Shown here piece after piece: positions 34,378 to 43,768 of a DNA stretch of 64,000 nt (its first letter is position 1; every line of letters begins with the position of its first letter). The stretch is taken from assembly GCF_006443685.1 (NCBI RefSeq), contig NZ_VFYP01000001.1:1612001-1676000 (forward strand), in the 5' to 3' direction. A program made the position numbers and the translations under genes. Below the pieces are notes generated by a model that was not told the DNA's origin, did no database searches, and saw nothing but the letters and a program-made list of their open reading frames with translations. This DNA comes from Rhizobium glycinendophyticum. GTDB taxonomy: Bacteria > Pseudomonadota > Alphaproteobacteria > Rhizobiales > Rhizobiaceae.

Positions 34378-37269
34378 TCAGAAGAAGCCGCGCTTCTGCC
34401 ACCATCCGCCCTTCTTGGGCTTGGAGGCGTCAGGCGTCTCTTCGGTCGCCTTGGCCGAGGTGACCACTGGCTCGGAGACCGTGACGTTGGATTCGCGATT
34501 GGCGCGGATCGGCTTTTCGTCAACAAGAACAGGCGCTTCCGCCACAGCAGGCGTTTCAGCGACCGGCTCTGCCGCAGCAACCGGTTCGGCCACGACAACA
34601 GGCTCAGCAGCAGGCGTTGGCGCAACCGCCTCGGTCACCACGGGTTCGACAGGCTCGGCGACGGCCTTGGCCTTGCGGGTCCGCCGCGGCTTCGGCGTCT
34701 CGGCAACGACGGCAGCCTCTTCCTCGACGGCAGCCATGACCGGCGTCACTTCGACGACACGCTCGTCGGCAGCCTCTGCGGCCGTCTCGTCGTCGCTGTC
34801 AGCGTCGTTCTCGTCGCCTTCCTCGCCATTGCCCTCGATCGAGCCTTCCTCGCCCGGACGGTTGCGGCGGCCGCCACGCTTGCCGCGACGGCGGCGCTTG
34901 CGCTTCTGGCCGTCTTCGCCAAGGGTGTCGCCATCGGCATCCACGCGTGCATCGCCATTGGTCTCGATGGCATCGTCTTCGCCCTCGTCGCCATCCTCGT
35001 CATCGGCATCGCTGCCATTCTCCCCGGCAGCCTGGCCTTCGATGCTACCATTGCCGTTCTGGCCATTCTTGCCGCGACGGCGACGGCGACGCTTGCGCTT
35101 GCGGTTGCCCTGTTCGTCGCTGGAAGCGGCCGCAGGAGCGGATGGTGCACGGGCGGCGGGCTCGGCGGAGACGATGACGTCATCCTCCTCGTCCTCGTCC
35201 TCAGGCTCCGGCACATAATCGTCTTCTTCTTCGATCTCCGGCAGAAGCGACAGCAGGCTTTCGATCTTAACCGGGTTTTCGACTGCTTCGCCACGCTCGA
35301 TCGTGAAGTGCTGCGAGCCGCCATGCTGGGCCGGCATTCCGCCATCGATCACGATCGACACGCCGAAGCGCCCCTCGTAATCGACAATCGTGTCGCGCTT
35401 CTGGTTGAGCAGGTAAAGTGCAGTCTCGGGTGTCGTGTGCACGGTGATGTCGTGCGTGGTGCTCTTCAGCAGGAATTCCTCGATGCCGCGCAGAACATGC
35501 AGGGCAACGGAAGACTGCGAGCGGATGAGGCCCGTGCCTGCGCAGTGCGGGCAGACCTGAGTCGTTGATTCCAGCACCGAGGCACGAATGCGCTGGCGCG
35601 ACATTTCGAGCAGGCCGAAATGCGAGATTCGGCCGACCTGGATGCGCGCGCGGTCGTTCTTCAGGCAATCCTTCAGCTTCTTCTCGACAGCGCGGTTGTT
35701 GCGCTTTTCTTCCATGTCGATGAAGTCGATGACAATGAGGCCGGCAAGGTCGCGCAGGCGCAGTTGGCGCGCCACTTCTTCGGCAGCTTCCAGGTTCGTC
35801 TGGAGGGCCGTGTCCTCGATCGAATATTCGCGGGTCGAACGGCCGGAGTTGACGTCGATCGACACCAGAGCTTCCGTCTGGTTAATGATGATGTAACCAC
35901 CGGACTTCAGCGTCACCTGCGGTTGCAGCATCTTGTCGAGCTGGGCTTCGATACCCGAGCGCGCGAAGATCGGATGCAGGTCGCGATAGGGCTGAACCAC
36001 CTTGGCATGGCTCGGCATCAGCATCTTCATGAAGTCTTTGGCTTCGCGATAGCCTTCTTCACCCGAGACGATGATCTCGGAAATGTCCTTGTTGTAGAGG
36101 TCGCGGATCGAGCGCTTGATCAGCGAGCCTTCTTCGTAAACCAGGCACGGCGCAGTCGAAGCGAGCGTCAGCGTGCGCACGTTTTCCCACAGACGCATCA
36201 GATATTCGAAGTCGCGCTTGATCTCGACCTTGGTGCGGTTGGCACCGGCCGTGCGCAGGATCACGCCCATGCCCTGCGGCACTTCGAGACCACGAGCGAT
36301 TTCCTTCAACCGCTTGCGGTCGGTCGGCTGGGTGATCTTGCGGGAAATGCCGCCGCCACGCGCCGTGTTCGGCATCAGAACCGAGTAGCGGCCGGCGAGC
36401 GACAGATAGGTGGTGAGAGCGGCACCCTTGTTGCCGCGTTCTTCCTTGGCGACCTGCACGAGCAGGATCTGCCGGCGCTTGATCACTTCCTGGATGCGGT
36501 ACTGCTTGCGCGGCTTGCGCACGACACGGTCCGGAACCTCTTCCATGGCGTCTTCGGCGCCGACGGATTCGATCTCTTCCTTTTCCTCGACATGGTCGTC
36601 GTCGTCATCGTCGTCGTCATTGCGACCACGGCGACCGCCGGCGTCTTCGGAAATTTCGTCCATGTCGACCATGGCGGCGATCGTGCCGCCGGATGCGTCG
36701 TCGTCGGAAGCGTCTTCCGAAGTTGTTTCTTCGCCAGCGGCGGCCTTCTTGGCGCGCGGCTTGCGAACCCGCTTCGGCTTTGCCTTCGGCGCAACTTCGT
36801 CTTCGGCAACGGACGTCGCTTCGGCTTCAACTGCCTCGGCTTCGGCTGCGGCCGGCTCGGCAGCCGCCTCGTTTTCTTCGGACGTTGCCGCAGCCTGGGC
36901 TACGATGCCGATATCCGGCTGGTCTTGATGGGCGGGATCGTTGAAGACTTCATCGCCTTCGACGTCGTTTTCCTTGCGGTGCTCTTCCGCTTCGGCGCGC
37001 AGCAGCGCCTGACGGTCGGCGAGCGGGATCTGGTAGTAATCGGGGTGGATTTCGGCGAAGGCCAGGAAGCCGTGGCGGTTGCCGCCGTAATCGACGAAGG
37101 CGGCCTGCAGCGAGGGCTCGACCCTCGTTACCTTCGCGAGATAGATATTACCGCGAATTTGCTTCTTGTGTTGGGACTCGAAGTCGAATTCTTCAATACG
37201 GTTACCGCGAACAACGACTACGCGCGTCTCTTCCTCGTGAGACGCGTCGATCAGCATTTTGTCTGCCAT
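34378..37269 (-). CDS. rne: Ribonuclease E
   Basis: RNase E, the essential endonuclease and scaffold of the RNA degradosome. In the 963 residues, the S1 RNA-binding domain begins near residue 35 and is split by a long acidic Glu/Ala/Asp-rich insertion (about 90-250), a feature of alphaproteobacterial RNase E. The catalytic DNase I-like part follows, with SIDVNSGRSTREYSIEDTAL near residue 469, and the zinc-link CPHCAGTG near residue 572. The C-terminal 300 residues are low-complexity, with Arg-rich RNA-binding patches (RKRKRRRRRRG) and Pro/Ala/Val repeats, and should be disordered. A 626-bp gap separates it from the divergent amidase gene. Confidence 0.97.
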   Translation of the reverse strand: MADKMLIDASHEEETRVVVVRGNRIEEFDFESQHKKQIRGNIYLAKVTRVEPSLQAAFVDYGGNRHGFLAFAEIHPDYYQIPLADRQALLRAEAEEHRKENDVEGDEVFNDPAHQDQPDIGIVAQAAATSEENEAAAEPAAAEAEAVEAEATSVAEDEVAPKAKPKRVRKPRAKKAAAGEETTSEDASDDDASGGTIAAMVDMDEISEDAGGRRGRNDDDDDDDDHVEEKEEIESVGAEDAMEEVPDRVVRKPRKQYRIQEVIKRRQILLVQVAKEERGNKGAALTTYLSLAGRYSVLMPNTARGGGISRKITQPTDRKRLKEIARGLEVPQGMGVILRTAGANRTKVEIKRDFEYLMRLWENVRTLTLASTAPCLVYEEGSLIKRSIRDLYNKDISEIIVSGEEGYREAKDFMKMLMPSHAKVVQPYRDLHPIFARSGIEAQLDKMLQPQVTLKSGGYIIINQTEALVSIDVNSGRSTREYSIEDTALQTNLEAAEEVARQLRLRDLAGLIVIDFIDMEEKRNNRAVEKKLKDCLKNDRARIQVGRISHFGLLEMSRQRIRASVLESTTQVCPHCAGTGLIRSQSSVALHVLRGIEEFLLKSTTHDITVHTTPETALYLLNQKRDTIVDYEGRFGVSIVIDGGMPAQHGGSQHFTIERGEAVENPVKIESLLSLLPEIEEEDDYVPEPEDEDEEDDVIVSAEPAARAPSAPAAASSDEQGNRKRKRRRRRRGKNGQNGNGSIEGQAAGENGSDADDEDGDEGEDDAIETNGDARVDADGDTLGEDGQKRKRRRRGKRGGRRNRPGEEGSIEGNGEEGDENDADSDDETAAEAADERVVEVTPVMAAVEEEAAVVAETPKPRRTRKAKAVAEPVEPVVTEAVAPTPAAEPVVVAEPVAAAEPVAETPAVAEAPVLVDEKPIRANRESNVTVSEPVVTSAKATEETPDASKPKKGGWWQKRGFF

Positions 37270-37895
37270 TTAAGCTGTGCTCCTCGGCGCCCTCGGTCGG
37301 TGGTCCACCCGCGCGCTGTACAAAGAAGCGGCTGGAACCTAGCGGACTGTGCGCCGGATATAGATGTGGACGCACGGAGGACCAGATTTGCAACATCCGC
37401 ACGGTCCTCGGGAAATCTTCAGATCCCGGTCCGTTCGTGGTCATGTCAACCTGTTGCAAAGACATCAAAAACCGTACGTCAACGACAATGATATGGATCC
37501 CTCGGGACCCGATGAATGCTCGGTCAAGAGCGTTGGTGGAGAGCCACCGTTGATGGGCCGGCCAAGCCGGCATGTTGAACCAGTTTCAGGTAAAAAGTGC
37601 CGAGACGGCAGATGAACGTTCCGGCTGAACAGGCGCCAAATCCAGTGTTTGAGGTTGGCAGCCGTGGCGGAAACTCTATCCCGTTTGCACTTTTATCCCT
37701 CGTTTGCCTTGTATGTTTTCTCCGTCACAATAGCAAGAGCAAACGGATTTATGCCATATTGGCAGTCGATTAGAGCAGTTGCTTCAATCGCGGTGATTCA
37801 GTCGGAAACGAGGTCACAAGACGTGATTTTCCGTCACGATTTGGTCATGGAGACGGCGCGGGCGGCATGCAAGCGGATGAAACGGCGCAAGGGGC
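37270..37895. other. Divergent intergenic region rne / amidase
   Basis: This 626-bp stretch contains no gene I can support; the plus-strand frame 37649-38122 runs into the amidase gene in another frame and looks unlike a protein. It should hold the promoters of both rne and the amidase, and probably a long rne 5' untranslated region. Short stems are visible, for example GGTGG-AGAG-CCACC near 37533 and GCCGG/CCGGC near 37559. E. coli rne autoregulates through its leader; whether this leader does so cannot be seen. Confidence 0.5.
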
Positions 37896-39215
37896 GTGAA
37901 TGTGACATCGATCACAAACGATTGTTCCGCGCGATGGGGACGGGTTTTGAACAGCGAATTTTTGTACGCCGACGGCAAACGAGCCGCCCCGATGGCCCGA
38001 ATCGTCCTGGCGATCCTCTGCCTCGTGTCGCTGGTCCTGGCAGGGCAGGGGTCCGCCTTCGCATCTGCAACGGAAGCGCCCGGCGAAAAGCTGCTCGCCT
38101 ATTCCGCACGCATTGCCGGTGACGATGCCCGTACCCGTATCGTCATCGATTTCGACCAGAAGCCGGAATTCGAGATCCGCTATATCGCAAGCCCCGACCG
38201 CATTGTCGTTGACCTGCCAGCGACTGCCTTCGGCTTTGCCGCAGAGACACTTGCCCCGACGGGCCTGTTCAGCGACATCCGCTACGGCTCCATGGATGAC
38301 GCCTCCGCCCGCCTTGTTCTGACCGCTGCTCGGCCGGCTCGTCTGGTCACGGCGGAAGCGGTGGAGAATGAAGACGGCAAGGGATATCGTCTGGTCCTCG
38401 ACGCGGAGCTGGTGCCACAGCAGGATTTCGCCTCCCTCGTCGCCGCCCAGGCCTGGACGCCCGCCGAAGCCCCGCCACCAGCGATCGACCCCGCCCAACT
38501 CCGCGTCGCTTCGGAGGCCTCCGAATTCGTCATCGCCATTGACGCCGGCCACGGTGGCATCGACACCGGCGCGACCGGTGCCACGAGCAAGACTGCGGAG
38601 AAGGACATAACGCTGGCCTTCGCGAAGGTGCTGCACGACAAGCTCGGCAGCGAGCCCGGTATCCGCACAGTTCTCACCCGCGATACCGATCGCTTCCTCT
38701 CCCTGTCTGAGCGCGTTGTCGTGGCTCGTCAGAAGGGCGCGCAGCTCCTGATTTCGCTGCATGCCGACACTCTACGCCAGAGCGACATCCGCGGTGCGAC
38801 CGTCTACACAATCTCCGACAAGGCCTCTGACCATATGGCGGCCCAGCTTGCTGAGCGGGAAAACTTCTCTGACACGCTGGGTGGCGTCGAAATGCCGGCC
38901 GAGAGTGCCGAGGTCAACGACATCCTGCTCGATCTGACCCGCCGCGAGACCCAGGCCTTCTCGATCTCGCTCGCCCAGGCCGTTGTTGGCTCCTTCGAAG
39001 GGCAGATCTCGCTGATCAACAATCCCCACCGCCATGCCGGCTTTCGCGTGCTGCAAGCGCCCGACATGCCCTCCATCCTGCTGGAACTCGGTTTCCTGTC
39101 GAACAAGGACGACGAACAACTCTTGCTCGATCCTGCCTGGCGCGAGAAGGTCGCAGATCTGCTGGTCGAGGCCATCAGGCGTTACCGGGCGCCGCTCGTC
39201 GCCAATGGCGGATAG
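37896..39215 (+). CDS. N-acetylmuramoyl-L-alanine amidase (AmiC type)
   Basis: A zinc amidase that cleaves the bond between MurNAc and L-Ala during cell separation. Up to 439 residues; the signal peptide (ARIVLAILCLVSLVLAGQGS) starts at an ATG at 37992, so the true start may be there, at TTG 37947, or at GTG 37896, and no ribosome-binding site decides it. An AMIN domain (about 70-150) targets the septum. The Amidase_3 domain follows, with FVIAIDAGHGGIDTG near residue 213, SLHADTL near 290 and LLELGFLSN near 395 carrying the zinc ligands and catalytic glutamate. It precedes the PBP1A gene by 237 bp, a pairing common in rhizobia. Confidence 0.92.
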   Translation: MNVTSITNDCSARWGRVLNSEFLYADGKRAAPMARIVLAILCLVSLVLAGQGSAFASATEAPGEKLLAYSARIAGDDARTRIVIDFDQKPEFEIRYIASPDRIVVDLPATAFGFAAETLAPTGLFSDIRYGSMDDASARLVLTAARPARLVTAEAVENEDGKGYRLVLDAELVPQQDFASLVAAQAWTPAEAPPPAIDPAQLRVASEASEFVIAIDAGHGGIDTGATGATSKTAEKDITLAFAKVLHDKLGSEPGIRTVLTRDTDRFLSLSERVVVARQKGAQLLISLHADTLRQSDIRGATVYTISDKASDHMAAQLAERENFSDTLGGVEMPAESAEVNDILLDLTRRETQAFSISLAQAVVGSFEGQISLINNPHRHAGFRVLQAPDMPSILLELGFLSNKDDEQLLLDPAWREKVADLLVEAIRRYRAPLVANGG

Positions 39216-39452
39216 GTCACACTGGCGTGTAAGCTGTTGAGCCCGGAGGGGGATCCGTGACCCGGCCCTATTTTCCTCACATTGTGCCAGTTACTCGAAG
39301 GCTCGTGTCTCACGGTCCACGCGCCTCGAATCGCTTTGACCGTGCGAGTGCCTCGCATGTCTTGCCAAGCATTGCATGACGTGCAAAACGCCACGGGGTG
39401 TGCGAAGCTTTTCGCGGCGCGCTAACCCTGAAGCCATAGCCGGTAGCGGAAC

Positions 39453-41906
39453 ATGATCAGACTGATTGGATATCTCTTCGGATTGGCGTCCGTGCTGGCG
39501 CTCGGCCTCGCTGTTGTCGTGGCCGTCTATCTGAACGGGATGACCAAGGATCTACCGAACTACGAGGTCCTGGCGAGCTACGCCCCGCCCGTCACCACCC
39601 GCATCCATGCCGGCAACGGCGCGCTGATGGCCGAATATGCTCGCGAGCGCCGCCTTTTCCTGCCGATCCAGGCCATTCCGGATCGCGTCAAGGCGGCTTT
39701 TCTTTCGGCCGAAGACAAGAATTTCTACAACCACCCCGGCGTCGACATCTATGGTCTCGGCCGCGCCATTCTGGTCAACCTGCAGAACTTCGGCTCCGGC
39801 CGCCGCCCCGTAGGCGCCTCGACCATCACCCAGCAGGTCGCGAAGAACTTCCTGCTCAGCGCTGACCAGACCATGGACCGCAAGATCAAGGAAGCGATCC
39901 TCTCCTTCCGCATCGAGCAGACCTATTCCAAGGACAAGATCCTCGAACTCTATCTGAACGAGATCTTCTTCGGCATGAATGCCTACGGCATCGCCGGCGC
40001 AGCGCTCACCTATTTCGACAAGTCGGTCACGGAACTGACCGTCGCCGAAACCGCCTATCTCGCAGCCCTTCCCAAAGGCCCGAACAACTACCATCCCTTC
40101 CGTCGTGAAGCCGCCGCCCTCGAACGTCGCAACTGGGTCATCGACCGCATGGTCGAGAACGGCTTTGTCACCAAGGAAGAGGGGGAGAGCGCGAAGCAAC
40201 AGCCACTCGGCGTCAAGATCCGCCGCACCGGCTCCTATCTCTTCGCCTCGGACTATTTCTCCGAGGAGGTCCGTCGCCAGATCATCGAGAAATACGGCGA
40301 CAAGGCCCTTTATGAAGGCGGCCTGTCTGTCCGCACTTCGCTTGATCCCGACATGCAGATCGCAGCCCGCAAGGCGCTGCAGTCGACGCTCTTGACCTAT
40401 GACCAGCGTCGCGGTTTCCGGGGGCCGATAAAGCAGATCCCGCTCACGCCCGACTGGGGCGTGCCGCTCGCCGAGATCCCGACCCTGGCCGACGTTCCCG
40501 AGTGGAAGCTCGCAGTTGTTCTCGACGTGTCATCCGATGGCGTCGACATCGGTCTGCAGCCCTCCAAGGAAGGTGGCGGCAAGGTCGCGGCGGAGCGTAC
40601 CCGTGGCCGCATCGAGCCTGACAATATGGAATGGGCCTACCGCTCTGCCACCGGCGATCGCAAGTCGGCGAAGTCGCCGCAGGGCGTTCTGTCGCCGGGT
40701 GATGTCGTTTATGTCGAGGCGCTCGAGCCGAACGGCAATTCCTATCGCCTGCGCCAGCTCCCGAAGGTCCAGGGTGGTCTCGTCGCCATGGATCCGCATA
40801 CGGGCCGCGTGCTCGCCATCACCGGTGGCTTCTCCTACTCGCAGTCTGAGTTCAACCGCGCCACCCAGGCCATGCGCCAGCCGGGGTCCTCGTTCAAGCC
40901 CTTCGTCTACGCGGCCGCTCTCGACACCGGCTACACTCCGGCTTCGGTCATTCTCGATGCGCCGATCGAATTCGTCTCCGGCGGCCAGGTCTGGCGCCCG
41001 CAAAACTATGGCGGTGGTTCGGCCGGTCCGCAGACCTTGCGCATGGGCATCGAGAAGTCGCGAAACCTGATGACGGTTCGCCTGGCCAACGACATGGGCA
41101 TGAACCTGGTTGCCGAATATGCCGAGCGCTTCGGCGTCTATGACAAGATGAACCCGGTGCTCGCCATGTCGCTCGGCTCTGGTGAAACCACGGTGCTGCG
41201 CATGGTTTCGGCCTATGCAGTCTTCGCCAATGGCGGCAAGCAGATCAAGCCGACGCTGATCGACCGCATCCAGGATCGCCACGGCAAGACCATCTTCCGC
41301 CACGAGGACCGCATCTGCGAAGGCTGCAATGCCGAAGAGTTCAATGGGCAGGAAGAACCCACCGTCGTCGACAACCGCGAGCAGGTCCTCGATCCGATGA
41401 CCGCCTACCAGATCACCTCGATGATGGAAGGTGTCGTCACCCGCGGCACGGCCGCAGGCAAGATCAAGCTCGACCGTCCGGTGGCCGGCAAGACAGGCAC
41501 GTCGAACGACGAGAAGGACGCCTGGTTCGTCGGTTATACACCCGATCTCGTCGCCGGCGTCTATATCGGCTTCGACAATCCCGCGCCCCTCGGCCGCGGC
41601 TCGACGGGCGGCGCCTTGGCGGCTCCGATCTTCAACGATTTCATGAAGGTCGCCACGGCCAATACGCCGCCGGGCAAGTTCTTCGTGCCGGCCGGCATGA
41701 GCTTCATCCCGGTCAACCGCACCACTGGCATGTTTGCGCTCGAAGGCGAGCCGGACACGATCATCGAAGCCTTCAAGCCCGGCACGGGCCCAGCGGATTC
41801 GCTCTCGGTCATCGGCATGGATGGTTATGCGCCGCCGGAGGAAATCCTCAAGGCCTCGCCCCAGGCGAACCAGGCCGTCACATCGGGCGCCGGCGGCCTG
41901 TTCTGA
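39453..41906 (+). CDS. mrcA: Penicillin-binding protein 1A
   Basis: A bifunctional class A PBP that polymerises and cross-links peptidoglycan. The 817 residues start with one membrane helix (about 5-28). The GT51 glycosyltransferase domain has SAEDKNFYNHPGVD near residue 85 and GASTITQQVAKNF near 125. An OB-like insert (about 330-420) precedes the transpeptidase domain, with the catalytic serine in PGSSFKPFV near residue 479, the SxN motif in KSRNLM near 533 and KTGTSNDEKD near residue 679. The ATG is supported by the immediate membrane anchor. Its neighbours are the amidase upstream and prfB downstream. Confidence 0.97.
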   Translation: MIRLIGYLFGLASVLALGLAVVVAVYLNGMTKDLPNYEVLASYAPPVTTRIHAGNGALMAEYARERRLFLPIQAIPDRVKAAFLSAEDKNFYNHPGVDIYGLGRAILVNLQNFGSGRRPVGASTITQQVAKNFLLSADQTMDRKIKEAILSFRIEQTYSKDKILELYLNEIFFGMNAYGIAGAALTYFDKSVTELTVAETAYLAALPKGPNNYHPFRREAAALERRNWVIDRMVENGFVTKEEGESAKQQPLGVKIRRTGSYLFASDYFSEEVRRQIIEKYGDKALYEGGLSVRTSLDPDMQIAARKALQSTLLTYDQRRGFRGPIKQIPLTPDWGVPLAEIPTLADVPEWKLAVVLDVSSDGVDIGLQPSKEGGGKVAAERTRGRIEPDNMEWAYRSATGDRKSAKSPQGVLSPGDVVYVEALEPNGNSYRLRQLPKVQGGLVAMDPHTGRVLAITGGFSYSQSEFNRATQAMRQPGSSFKPFVYAAALDTGYTPASVILDAPIEFVSGGQVWRPQNYGGGSAGPQTLRMGIEKSRNLMTVRLANDMGMNLVAEYAERFGVYDKMNPVLAMSLGSGETTVLRMVSAYAVFANGGKQIKPTLIDRIQDRHGKTIFRHEDRICEGCNAEEFNGQEEPTVVDNREQVLDPMTAYQITSMMEGVVTRGTAAGKIKLDRPVAGKTGTSNDEKDAWFVGYTPDLVAGVYIGFDNPAPLGRGSTGGALAAPIFNDFMKVATANTPPGKFFVPAGMSFIPVNRTTGMFALEGEPDTIIEAFKPGTGPADSLSVIGMDGYAPPEEILKASPQANQAVTSGAGGLF

Positions 41907-42031
41907 CCTGACCCCTTCCATGTCCCTCCGCGCCGACCCTTTACATCAGGGGCCGGCGCAACTATTCGAGGGGCCAGTTTTTGCCCTGTCTCTCATCGAG
42001 GCGCAGTACATCGAGGTTGAGAACCAGACTT

Positions 42032-43160
42032 ATGCGGAATGAAATCGAGAACGTAGTCGACGAAATCAAGCAGGCCATAACCCTGCTGAGGAGGCATCTT
42101 TGACTGGGACCAGGCGATAAGACGACTGGACTGGTTGAACAACAAGGCCGAAGACCCGAACCTCTGGAACGATGCCCAGGAAGCCCAAAAGCTGATGCGC
42201 GAGCGCCAGCAGCTGGACGACAGCATTGCCGGCGTCAAACGTCTCGAACAGGCGATGAAGGACAACATCGAACTGATCGAGATGGGCGAGGAAGAGGGCG
42301 ACGAATCGGTCGTCAAGGATGCCGAAGATCAGCTGAAGGCCCTGAAGACGGAGGCGGCCCGCCGCCAGGTCGAGGCCATGCTGTCGGGCGAAGCCGACGG
42401 CAACGACACCTATATCGAAGTCCATTCCGGCGCCGGTGGCACGGAAAGCCAGGACTGGGCGAACATGCTTTTGCGCATGTACACCCGCTGGGCCGAACGC
42501 TCGGGCTTCAAGGTCGAAGTGCTGGAAGTGCATGACGGCGAAGAAGCCGGCATCAAGTCTGCGACCATTCTGGTCAAAGGCCACAATGCCTATGGCTGGA
42601 TGAAGACCGAGTCGGGCGTTCACCGCCTGGTGCGCATCTCGCCCTACGACTCGAACGCCCGTCGCCACACGTCCTTCTCGTCGATCTGGGTCTACCCGGT
42701 CGTCGACGACTCGATCAACATCGAGATCAACGAAAGCGACTGCCGCATCGACACCTACCGCTCGTCGGGCGCCGGTGGTCAGCACGTCAACACGACCGAC
42801 TCGGCCGTGCGTATCACGCACATTCCGACCGGCATCGTGGTCGCATGCCAGCAGGAGCGCTCACAGCACAAGAACAAGGCCAAGGCCTGGGAAATGCTGC
42901 GCGCCCGCATGTACGAGGCGGAACTGATGAAGCGGGAGGCCGCTGCCAATGCTGAAGCCGCCTCCAAGACGGATATCGGCTGGGGCCACCAGATCCGCTC
43001 CTATGTTCTGCAGCCGTATCAGCTGGTCAAGGACCTGCGCACCGGCGTCGAGAGCACCGATCCGGACAGCGTCCTGAACGGCGAGCTGAACGAGTTCATG
43101 GAAGCGGCTCTCGCCCACCGCATCAGCGGCAAGGCTTCGGAAGTCTCGGATATCGACTGA
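42032..43160 (+). CDS. prfB: Peptide chain release factor 2 (programmed +1 frameshift)
   Basis: RF2 releases nascent chains at UGA and UAA stops. Translation starts at ATG 42032; after 23 codons an in-frame TGA (42101-42103) must be bypassed by a +1 shift at CTT, and reading resumes at GAC 42102. The full product is about 375 residues. The GGQ loop is [17 protein letters not shown]; the stop-recognition tripeptide reads SPY ([14 protein letters not shown]) where E. coli has SPF. Frame-blind calling starts the gene at an internal TTG (42135). It lies 125 bp after mrcA. Confidence 0.96.
42089..42104 (+). promoter_or_regulatory. prfB programmed frameshift signal
   Basis: An internal Shine-Dalgarno AGGAGG (42089-42094), 3 nt of spacer, then CTT TGA C. 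This is the classic arrangement of prfB frameshifting, in which ribosomes stalled at UGA slip when RF2 is scarce. Only the CAT codon between the motif and CTT differs from the E. coli version. It makes RF2 autoregulated at translation. Confidence 0.97.
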
Positions 43161-43275
43161 TCCTCAGGCAGCGATGGACCGGAACGAACAAGGCGGTGTG
43201 TCCCGGGACATGCCGCCTTTCGTCTGTCGGGGGAGAGCGCGGCTTCGGATCGAAGCCGGGCCGGTGGGCCAGCCT

Positions 43276-43761
43276 TCAGTTGCTGGCGCGCTCAACCCTG
43301 ATGTCGCCGAGTTCATCGATCAGCACCGTCCACTCTTCGACGGGATCACGTGTCGGATCGGTGCGCAGATAGACGGTCGCCATGAAGCCGGGCGTCCCTG
43401 ATACGCCGCTGGTGCTCTCCGGCTGGATGCCTGTGACATAAGGCTTGATCGCTGTGAACTCTTCAAGTTCGACACTTTCGACGAGCCGTGGCCCGCTCTC
43501 TTCAGCGGCGATCATCTGGAGATAGACGCGCGCCGTGCGGTCCGGCTGGCGGATCGCGACCAGCTTGTAATAACCACGGCCATTGGCAGAGGCGCTTGCC
43601 GTATCCCCGGCCTTCGCACCTGGCGCGCCGTCGACACCGCCTTCCCAGAAGCCGCCGCTCACGACGAAAGTGGCCGTCACCGGCAGCTGGTCGATATCCT
43701 CCGCCCGCGAAAGGGATGTAGCGGCAAGGAAAACAAGCAGACTGACGGCAACGCGCTTCAT
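43276..43761 (-). CDS. Exported hypothetical protein
   Basis: A 161-residue protein with a signal peptide (MKRVAVSLLVFLAATSLSRA), so probably periplasmic. The mature part is beta-rich with no cysteines; TFVVSGGFWEGGVDG and GYYKLVAIRQPDRTARVYLQ are its clearest segments. I do not recognise the family. GAGGTG lies 3-8 nt upstream of the ATG, which argues against a longer start at 43791. It begins 7 bp after the nadK stop on the same strand and is probably in an operon with nadK. Confidence 0.72.
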   Translation of the reverse strand: MKRVAVSLLVFLAATSLSRAEDIDQLPVTATFVVSGGFWEGGVDGAPGAKAGDTASASANGRGYYKLVAIRQPDRTARVYLQMIAAEESGPRLVESVELEEFTAIKPYVTGIQPESTSGVSGTPGFMATVYLRTDPTRDPVEEWTVLIDELGDIRVERASN

Positions 43762-43768
43762 CGGCACC

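Noticed and set aside
37649..38122. A 157-codon plus-strand frame before the amidase gene
   Set aside because: It overlaps the amidase in another frame and the product is Arg-rich and low in similarity to anything known.
42101..42103. In-frame TGA in prfB as a pseudogene or sequencing error
   Set aside because: The Shine-Dalgarno, CTT and TGA C arrangement is the known programmed frameshift signal, and the downstream frame is intact.
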